Part shown: piece after piece, positions 32,269-38,380 of the stretch
Numbering within the stretch: position 1 is the first letter of the stretch
How the letters are laid out: each line of letters begins with the position of its first letter
Source of the DNA: Lachnospiraceae bacterium NC2004
GTDB taxonomy: Bacteria; Bacillota; Clostridia; Lachnospirales; Lachnospiraceae
Direction: 5' to 3'
Length of the DNA stretch: 38,380 bases
Assembly: GCA_000621905.1 (NCBI GenBank)
Contig: JHXB01000020.1
Coordinates: 1-38,380, forward strand
Program-made: the position numbers and the translations under genes
Notes under the pieces: model-generated
What the model was told of the DNA's origin: nothing
What the model saw: the letters and a program-made list of their open reading frames with translations, nothing else
Databases searched by the model: none

Positions 32269-34701
32269 TCACTTACCACGACCTTTAGAAGCTTCCTTCC
32301 CTTTCTTTTTAGAGTCGGTCTTTTTAGCATTCTCACCGGTCTTGTTCTTGTCTGCCTCTTTTTTGGCTTCCTTATTTTTAATCTCCTCTCTTATCTTAAT
32401 CCTCTTATCGTATCTCTTCTTAGCCACCTTATAATCATCAATCTTCTTCTTAGCCGCTACCTTTAATTCCTGATATTCCTCAAGGCCATTTTTGGCTATC
32501 TTATTTTCCTGGTCGAGGTACTTCTTAGACTTTAAGAGTTGTTTTAAATCATCCTGATTCTTCTCTAAACTACTCTCGTAATCATCAAGCAACTTGACAT
32601 TGGCATTATATGCCTCTTCGGTGTTATCTTTAAGCTCCTTCAAAGCTTTTTCATCCCCTGAGGCAGCAAGCTTATAAAGCTTAATCTGACTCTTAAGAAA
32701 CTCAATCTGCTTCTTATGTTCCTCTATATTCTCATTCTTATCCTTAATATTATTGAAAAGCTCTTTTTGCTCCGGAGTAACCTTCAAAGCATCCTTATAG
32801 TCCTTAATAAACTGATCATATTCCTTAATACTCTTCTGGGCTTCTTTGGCTGCTTCTTCCATCTTCTCAATGTGATTTAAGCGCTCAGGCCTCTTATTAT
32901 AAGCTTCAGCCTGCTTCTTAATCGCGTCTTGCTTCTTGCTAAATGCCTTCTCCAACGAATTATACGCTGACTGATGAAGCTTGTCGTACTTAGACTGAAG
33001 CTTCTCAATAAGCTTAGGAAGCTTATTAATCGACTGACCCTTCATTGATTTCATAATCCCCGAACTATTAAGAAAACTGTTCATTCCATCCATTGCAGCA
33101 GAAGCAAAAGGCTTTCTATTTATTCCTACACATTCGGGTACAGTTATATCAGCTAGAAGCCCCTTACTTTTCGGATTAGCTGTAAGCACTAAAAATGCAA
33201 CATTGCTGATAAATCTCTCATCAAGTGTTGCCTTGTTGTTAAGAAATTTTTTATCAGATTTTTTTAATTTATTTAAACGCTCCTCAGACTTTTTAATCTC
33301 TTTATCCGCACGCTCAAGAAGATCGTCATATTCTCTAAATCCGAATTTATCGTCAAGTGTTACAAGACGCTTAAATACCTTATCATTGGAGAGCTTCTTC
33401 ATATCGGCGATAATATTGGCCTTGGTACACTTATTAACAAGCTCCTCTGTAGAAATCCCGTCTTCACTGCCTACTTTCTTAACCATATCCACATATTTAG
33501 CCGCAACATACGCCTCAATGCTCTCCTTCAAGGTGAGATTGTTGGCATCCTCCATGATAACAGCATTGGTCTCAAATTGAAGAGCACGATCAATAACATA
33601 CACATTATCGCCATCCTCTATGGCAGGATGATCGGCATCACCCATAATGGCATTGTCACGTATCTGTTCTGCAAAATAAGCTTTATCAACCTCAATGAAC
33701 ACATTGTCCTTGGTTACCTCTTTAATAATGTTAAGAGATATCTTAATCCTCTCCTGATCAATATCCCCCTTCACGATATCATCAAGCTCCTGCTTATCCA
33801 TATTATATATATCATCAAAATTAACCTTATGCTTATCCATTGCCTTAAGAAGCTGAGGTGAATTAAGCCCCTTGGCTGTGAGGTCAGACAACTTCATAGA
33901 TAAGAGCCTCTTGCCTATAAGCTCAGTCTTTTTTAAATCGTCATTGAGCTCATTGCCGATTGAATTAACAGTTCTTATTATAGGTCTTGAACTATCCACA
34001 AGCTGCTTCATAAGCTCATAACGCTCTGCGCTCTCCTTAGTTCTGTGCCCTCTGAATCTTGGCTTATGCTCCTTAACATAAAGCTTAGCCATATCAAAAA
34101 TCTTATCCATATCACGAGTGATTTCGGCGACAGTATATCCATTCTCCTGCCTATACTTCTTGCTAAATTCAAAGGCAGCCTTCATGAAGTTCTGGTAATC
34201 CTTAGGTCCCTTTGACAGCGCGTCGTTTATGTTGGCTATTTTACCGGTCTGGGCATCAATAAACTTGTCCCAATGCTCGACTATCATATCACCAAGGCTC
34301 GTAAAAGCATTGCTAAGCCTGATTCCATTCATTATAGCCTTTTTCTCAACCGAAAATTCAGAATCGGAGGGCGACAAATCATCAACGATTTCAAAACCGA
34401 ACGCAGTCGCAGGCTTAACTCTCTTCCTTCCGTACAAAACATTCTTTCTGTTGACCGTTTCTTCATAATCATCATTGTAGTTTATGTTAAGCTCTCTTGC
34501 AATCCTACGCTCTTTCTGAATCTTCGCAATTGCCTGCGCATAATAAACACCCGGATGATGATTGGTGCCCGGACTTCTGAAACTGTTATTGCGCCTTAAA
34601 GGAGCAAAGGTATCAAACGCCTCTTCTTCATCCCTTCTTTTGGCATCCTGCTGCTCTCTACGTCTTCTCTCCTGATCAAAAATCTCTTCGTTTTCTTTCA
34701 T
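32269..34701 (-). CDS. Large coiled-coil cytoplasmic protein, unrecognised
   Basis: An 810-residue protein starting MKENEEIFDQERRRREQQDAK; a spaced GAGG lies upstream of ATG 34701. It has no signal peptide or membrane segment. Residues about 1-100 are charged and disordered, about 100-520 mostly helical and globular-looking (RALQFETNAVIMEDANNLTL, NVAFLVLTANPKSKG). Residues about 555-780 form long coiled coils (KLIEKLQSKYDKLHQSAYN, EEHKKQIEFLKSQIKLYKL), and the last 40 are a Lys-rich tail. No catalytic motif is visible. It follows the Crp/Fnr gene after a terminator and is probably a single-gene transcript. A structural or secreted-effector role cannot be decided. Confidence 0.85.
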   Translation of the reverse strand: MKENEEIFDQERRRREQQDAKRRDEEEAFDTFAPLRRNNSFRSPGTNHHPGVYYAQAIAKIQKERRIARELNINYNDDYEETVNRKNVLYGRKRVKPATAFGFEIVDDLSPSDSEFSVEKKAIMNGIRLSNAFTSLGDMIVEHWDKFIDAQTGKIANINDALSKGPKDYQNFMKAAFEFSKKYRQENGYTVAEITRDMDKIFDMAKLYVKEHKPRFRGHRTKESAERYELMKQLVDSSRPIIRTVNSIGNELNDDLKKTELIGKRLLSMKLSDLTAKGLNSPQLLKAMDKHKVNFDDIYNMDKQELDDIVKGDIDQERIKISLNIIKEVTKDNVFIEVDKAYFAEQIRDNAIMGDADHPAIEDGDNVYVIDRALQFETNAVIMEDANNLTLKESIEAYVAAKYVDMVKKVGSEDGISTEELVNKCTKANIIADMKKLSNDKVFKRLVTLDDKFGFREYDDLLERADKEIKKSEERLNKLKKSDKKFLNNKATLDERFISNVAFLVLTANPKSKGLLADITVPECVGINRKPFASAAMDGMNSFLNSSGIMKSMKGQSINKLPKLIEKLQSKYDKLHQSAYNSLEKAFSKKQDAIKKQAEAYNKRPERLNHIEKMEEAAKEAQKSIKEYDQFIKDYKDALKVTPEQKELFNNIKDKNENIEEHKKQIEFLKSQIKLYKLAASGDEKALKELKDNTEEAYNANVKLLDDYESSLEKNQDDLKQLLKSKKYLDQENKIAKNGLEEYQELKVAAKKKIDDYKVAKKRYDKRIKIREEIKNKEAKKEADKNKTGENAKKTDSKKKGKEASKGRGK

Positions 34702-34819
34702 AATCGATAACCTCCATAAAAGTTAAACAACCAACTTGATACCCGTATTGTATATTATATCATATAACAAAAACGTAACAAATGTTTTTTGATCATACAT
34801 CCCCGGAGCGAAGAAAACG

Positions 34820-34845
34820 CAAAAAGAGGCTCAAACGAGCCCCTC
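34820..34845 (-). terminator. Terminator after the Crp/Fnr gene
   Basis: GGCTC-GTTT-GAGCC on the minus strand is followed by TCTTTTTGCG, directly past the stop at 34848. It ends the CPBP-Crp operon. Confidence 0.75.
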
Positions 34846-34847
34846 AG

Positions 34848-35450
34848 TTATTCCTTCGATTCTTCCTTCATTGCGCCTCTGATCCTGCTAAGAGACTCCG
34901 GTGTGATACCAAGATAAGTTGCTATATGTCTTTGAGATACCCTCTCACTAAGATTAGGATATAGCTTTTTAAAATGTATGTATCTTTCAGTTGCATTTTC
35001 TACAAGGAAACCGTTCTCCCTATATATCTTATATCTCATAGCGCTTTCTAAAAGATAAATCCAAATATCTTTAAATGAATCATTTTCTTTTATCATCTTT
35101 TTTATAGCCGCTGTCTCGCATATCATGATTGTTGTTTCCTCAAGCGTTTCCCACATACAGATTCTTTCCGGATAGCCAAAGAATCCTTCATCCATAAACA
35201 TTGTGCCTTCAGGAGCAAAACCTCTTGTGATGTCATTTCCGTCATTGTCTATATAATAAGCACGTGCCAGTCCTGACAGGATAAGTCCTGCATAGTTTGT
35301 GTCATCTCCGATAGAGGCAAGTATCTCACCTTTCTTTACCACTCTAAAACTGGCAAGACTCACGATATCTCCGACCAGTTCTTCACTTACTTCAATTTTG
35401 TATTCTTCTGCAAATGTCATCAGCTGTTTTACAAAATAATCTTTATTCAT
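34848..35450 (-). CDS. Crp/Fnr-family regulator
   Basis: A 200-residue regulator. Residues about 25-120 form the cyclic-nucleotide-binding-like beta barrel (FRVVKKGEILASIGDDTNYAGLILSG). The C-terminal helix-turn-helix is SERVSQRHIATYLGITPESLSRIRG. Cysteines for a Fnr iron-sulfur cluster are absent, so another ligand is expected. AGGAGG lies upstream of ATG 35450. It starts 12 bases after the CPBP gene. Confidence 0.9.
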   Translation of the reverse strand: MNKDYFVKQLMTFAEEYKIEVSEELVGDIVSLASFRVVKKGEILASIGDDTNYAGLILSGLARAYYIDNDGNDITRGFAPEGTMFMDEGFFGYPERICMWETLEETTIMICETAAIKKMIKENDSFKDIWIYLLESAMRYKIYRENGFLVENATERYIHFKKLYPNLSERVSQRHIATYLGITPESLSRIRGAMKEESKE

Positions 35451-35462
35451 AGGAACGCCTCC

Positions 35463-36158
35463 TTAATGGCTACCCATAGCAATGATGTATATGATACTAA
35501 TTAAATTCGTTCCACCATGTATGATCATCGGAACTATCAAGTGTTTTCTTTTCTGATAACCAAAGATACATACAAGTCCAAGCACAAAAGAATATCCAAA
35601 ATTATACCAGTCAAGTAACCCAAAGAGCATATTGAATAGTAAAAGCGCCGTAATCTCTCCAAATACCTGCCCACAAAATTTCTTTGCAAAGCCTCTGAAA
35701 TATATTTCCTTGCAAATTCCACTCACAAAGACTAGTGCGATTACATAAAGAATAGTTATTCCTACTCCCATCTTTTCATCTTCTACAAAAGCAAGTTCTG
35801 TGCAACCTTTATATATAGGCAAATAAAGAAGACTTAACAGGCTGGCTGCAATTGCGAGTATCATCCCCCAAAGAATATCACCGCCAAGAGTCTCTCTTTC
35901 GTATACTTCCTTTTTAAGACTGATTCCATTCGCCTTATAAAGAAGCAACGCACTTGGAAAAAGGACAAGATTTGCAAATATAAATACAAAAGCAAATATC
36001 CATCTATTAGCCTGTACATAACTAGCTATATCAAGCAGATTCATTCCCGGCTTATAGAACCTAAGCGCATTCACCATTTCAAAAGTGGCAATAAAAAGTG
36101 TCAACACAGTGGTAATTGTTAATGCCTTTCCGGCATTCTTGATATCATTTTCTTTCAT
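35463..36158 (-). CDS. CPBP-family intramembrane protein
   Basis: A 231-residue membrane protein of about seven helices. KEIYFRGFAKKF and later MIIHGGTNLISI give the Glu, Arg and His motifs of the CPBP/Abi metalloprotease family (usual motif EExxxR, here with one Glu replaced by Lys). ATG 36158 has CAGGAGG upstream; the frame to 36188 contains that site. It is in one operon with the Crp/Fnr gene. Confidence 0.87.
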   Translation of the reverse strand: MKENDIKNAGKALTITTVLTLFIATFEMVNALRFYKPGMNLLDIASYVQANRWIFAFVFIFANLVLFPSALLLYKANGISLKKEVYERETLGGDILWGMILAIAASLLSLLYLPIYKGCTELAFVEDEKMGVGITILYVIALVFVSGICKEIYFRGFAKKFCGQVFGEITALLLFNMLFGLLDWYNFGYSFVLGLVCIFGYQKRKHLIVPMIIHGGTNLISIIYIIAMGSH

Positions 36159-36351
36159 GATGTCACCTCCTGAAAGAAACAATACCATTATTTTATATTA
36201 TTCGCATTGACATATGTTAAGATTCAAACATTAATTTCATTTCATATTTTACATTCATTATTTTGTCCTCGCTCTTTCATGTATACCTTGCAAAAATGCC
36301 GCATATGCTTTTTGATGTATTCCATGCATAAATGAAACTATTACCTATTTA

Positions 36352-36735
36352 TTAAACCGTGATTTCAATCTGATTCCCTTCAAAACCAACTATGCAGCTC
36401 TCATAATAGCCATCACCTGTAATTCGAGGTCCACTCAACACCTCAAACCCAGCTTCCCTAAACTCACCTGTCAAACGATCAACTTCTTCAACACTTCCTA
36501 CAGAAAAGGCTATATGAATATATCCTGTACGATTGGCCGACTTTGCTATATTATCCATAGAAGGCTTATTCATTATCTCAAGTTTTGCTCCATCATCAAA
36601 ACTAATAAAGTATGATTTAAACCCCGTAGTTTTATTGTGGTATCCATCATTAGGCACTCCTCCGAGATACTTCACAAAGAAGTCCCTTGCCGATTCCAGC
36701 TCATTCACATACATAGCAATATGTTCTATCTTCAT
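36352..36735 (-). CDS. VOC-fold (glyoxalase/bleomycin-resistance-like) protein
   Basis: A 127-residue single VOC domain pair: IEHIAMYVNELESARDFFVKYLG at the start, GYIHIAFSVGSVEEVDRL in the middle and GYYESCIVGFEGNQIEITV at the end. His3-type metal ligand (IEHIA), His (IHIAF) and the final Glu (IEITV) are present. ATG 36735 has GAGG upstream. Substrate unknown. Bases 36159-36351 hold no gene. Confidence 0.9.
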   Translation of the reverse strand: MKIEHIAMYVNELESARDFFVKYLGGVPNDGYHNKTTGFKSYFISFDDGAKLEIMNKPSMDNIAKSANRTGYIHIAFSVGSVEEVDRLTGEFREAGFEVLSGPRITGDGYYESCIVGFEGNQIEITV

Positions 36736-36763
36736 CTTCAATCCTCAATTATCTTAGTATTTC

Positions 36764-36897
36764 TTACTTTTTTCTAATTACTGTATTCACTCTGTCATTA
36801 GTGAATCCAACACCAAGTGCAGTATATTTCGATCCTTCATTTGTTATAGCATGAGCCCATACAGGCTTCTTTCCCTGAGATATTATCTCTCGACAAT
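36764..36897 (-). pseudogene. GNAT-like acetyltransferase C-terminal remnant
   Basis: A minus-strand frame reads KKPVWAHAITNEGSKYTALG then VGFTNDRVNTVIRKK before its stop. N-x-x-S followed by a GF closely resembles the end of GNAT acetyltransferases. There is no start or N-terminal part. Confidence 0.5.
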
Positions 36898-37005
36898 TCA
36901 GTTAGATTTAAAGCTATCATTCCACCGATCATCGTGCGGCACAAGAAAGATGGGAAACAATACCCATAACTCTTCCAATGTCATTTTAGATAAATCTTTT
37001 CCCAT
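36898..37005 (-). pseudogene. GrpB (UPF0157) N-terminal remnant
   Basis: From ATG 37005 (GGAGG eight bases upstream) the frame reads MGKDLSKMTLEELWVLFPIF then LVPHDDRWNDSFKSN and stops. The start is typical of GrpB-family proteins, which have about 170 residues. A deletion has joined it to the GNAT-like end; 36736-37129 otherwise holds no gene. Confidence 0.65.
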
Positions 37006-37129
37006 GCCAAAGGCCTCCATAAATCCCGATTTGTCTTAGTCTATTATCCTGGAATTTAATCTTGCGACTATTTTAGTATAACACACAACCCTTACTTAGT
37101 TAAAGTTTTTTACTCACCCAAGCAATCCA

Positions 37130-37193
37130 CGTAAAATGAAAAGTTAAATTCTACCCTTCATATTCAAAGTAGAATTTAACTTTTCATTTTACG
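37130..37193. repeat. Perfect 25-bp inverted repeat
   Basis: Arms at 37130-37154 and 37169-37193 are exact complements (ends CGTAAAATGAAAAG / CTTTTCATTTTACG) around a 14-base loop. The left arm recurs at 29761-29791. It may be a small dispersed element or a two-way terminator; no solid T-run follows either arm. Confidence 0.85.
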
Positions 37194-37219
37194 CCTTGAT
37201 TCAAAAAATTTTATTTCTA

Positions 37220-37267
37220 TTGCTATTTCCCCAAAAAGATACTATAATAAAACCGAACTCTTGTTCT
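37220..37267 (+). promoter_or_regulatory. LexA-controlled promoter of the UmuC-type gene
   Basis: TTGCTA (37220), a 17-base spacer and TATAAT (37243-37248) form the promoter. CGAACTCTTGTTCT (37254-37267) is a LexA/DinR box of the Firmicutes type (CGAAC-N4-GTTCG, one end base changed), placed over the start of transcription. Confidence 0.88.
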
Positions 37268-37289
37268 TGAAATCATTAAGGAGGCGCAC

Positions 37290-38380
37290 ATGTGTACGTA
37301 TATAACAATAGATATGAAATCATTCTACGCCTCTGTTGAATGCGTGGAGAGAGGCATGAACCCGTTAAGAGCGAACCTACTTGTAGCAGACAGTTCTCGC
37401 TCCGATCAGACCATTTGCCTTGCGGTATCACCGGCACTTAAAGCAATCGGTGTACCATCAAGACCTCGACTATTTGAAGCCAAGCAAGCCATCAAAAAGT
37501 ACGAAAGAATACATAACACACGCATCGAATATGTTATTTCCGTTCCCAGAATGGCATTATACGAGAACGTATCCGCAACTATATACTCTGTGTATCTTCG
37601 CTACGTATCACCCGAAGATATCCACGTATACAGCATAGACGAATGCTTTATAGACTGCACCCCTTATCTGCATTTGTACGCAGATGAGGCAAATGCAACC
37701 AACAAAACACCTGCACATGTTATGGCTATGACCATAATCCGTGACGTGCTCAAAACCACAGGAATAACAGCCACGGTAGGCATCGGCACCAACCTTTACC
37801 TCGCCAAAGTCGCAATGGATATCGTAGCCAAGAAAGCAGCACCCGATAAGGACGGAGTGCGCATTGCCGAACTGAATGAGGATTTGTATAAGCTCCTGCT
37901 TTGGACCCACCGCCCACTCACCGACTTTTGGCAGATTGGCTCCGGCAAGTCAAGACGACTAGAGAATAACCACATGTTTACCATGGGCGATATTGCATTA
38001 AGATCGCAGACAAATGAAGAATGGTTTTACAAAACATTTGGAATAGACGCCGAGATACTGATAGACCACGCTTGGGGCATCGAGCCCGTCAGAATGTGCG
38101 ATATCAAGAATTATAAGAGTGACAGCAACTCACTGTCTCACGGACAGGTTCTGCCAAGACCATATAAGTACGACGAAGCACGCATTGTATTTCAGGAAAT
38201 GATAGATGTACTCTGTACTGACATGTACAAAAAGAAACTGATCACCAAGCTATATACATGGTGGGTAAGCTACGATTACAAGAGCCTTGAATACTGCCCT
38301 TACTACGAAGGGCCTCTATCCATAGACTATTATGGCAGAGTGCATCCCACACACAGCAACGGCACGGCAAGAACGGATGT
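37290..38380 (+). CDS. Y-family (UmuC-type) DNA polymerase, runs off right edge
   Basis: The frame from ATG 37290 (AAGGAGG upstream) stays open for 363 residues to the window end. IDMKSFYASVEC carries the first catalytic Asp and the steric-gate Tyr; YSIDECFID carries the catalytic Asp-Glu pair; TATVGIGTNLYLAKVAMD and the palm-fingers region follow. Members usually have about 420-510 residues, so the little-finger end is missing here. It is a translesion polymerase, induced by DNA damage as the LexA box shows. Confidence 0.93.
   Translation, partial: MCTYITIDMKSFYASVECVERGMNPLRANLLVADSSRSDQTICLAVSPALKAIGVPSRPRLFEAKQAIKKYERIHNTRIEYVISVPRMALYENVSATIYSVYLRYVSPEDIHVYSIDECFIDCTPYLHLYADEANATNKTPAHVMAMTIIRDVLKTTGITATVGIGTNLYLAKVAMDIVAKKAAPDKDGVRIAELNEDLYKLLLWTHRPLTDFWQIGSGKSRRLENNHMFTMGDIALRSQTNEEWFYKTFGIDAEILIDHAWGIEPVRMCDIKNYKSDSNSLSHGQVLPRPYKYDEARIVFQEMIDVLCTDMYKKKLITKLYTWWVSYDYKSLEYCPYYEGPLSIDYYGRVHPTHSNGTARTD

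Overview
The window looks like a low-GC Clostridia genome, most probably Lachnospiraceae; the genus cannot be settled from the sequence. The grounds are AT-rich codons, strong AAGGAGG ribosome binding sites, CnaB-type surface proteins, a LexA box of the Firmicutes type and a tRNA-Leu with anticodon AAG. The main feature is a tandem pile-up of two integrative mobilizable elements in the 3' end of one tRNA-Leu gene (29601-29684, minus strand). A 16 to 23 bp copy of the tRNA 3' end recurs at 452-467, 11806-11828 and 29599-29621. Next to every copy lie paired AGTCATC-type repeats that look like integrase arm sites.

Element A (about 452-11806) carries a very large CnaB-repeat adhesin that stops inside the left-end arm sites without a wall anchor. 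It also holds two secreted proteins that share an almost identical signal-peptide cassette, two small unknown genes, palindromic repeats, a TGTTC microsatellite, a wrecked PIN toxin-antitoxin locus and only the 3' end of its integrase gene.

Element B (about 11806-29600) looks complete. It has repA with four exact 23-bp-period iterons inside the gene, a small unknown gene, a folded oriT-like region, mobC, a MOBP-type relaxase, and a coiled-coil membrane gene that overlaps the relaxase by 434 nt. The cargo is an agr-type quorum-sensing module: agrC and agrA at one end; at the other, agrB and a short agrD that encodes a new-looking autoinducing peptide precursor (predicted ring C-S-F-V-Y). Between them lie a small secreted protein, an ABC transporter (ATPase plus two permeases) and a truncated secreted protein. 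A truncated IS1380-family element has broken into this cargo. Element B ends with two XRE regulators, an AlbA_2/ATPase regulator, an operator-rich promoter, xis and int. The last codons of int double as a minus-strand terminator that can serve the tRNA gene.

Right of the tRNA (29685-38380) is ordinary chromosome. It has a YbaK/ProX-type editing domain protein, an XRE-AbrB fusion, an acyltransferase, an 810-residue coiled-coil protein of unknown role, a Crp/Fnr regulator in an operon with a CPBP membrane protein, a VOC-fold protein, gene remnants (GrpB, GNAT-like), and the start of a LexA-controlled UmuC-type polymerase that runs off the right edge. The left 450 bases hold the start of an unknown membrane protein that runs off the left edge.

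All calls come from reading the sequence and recalling family motifs; no database search was possible.
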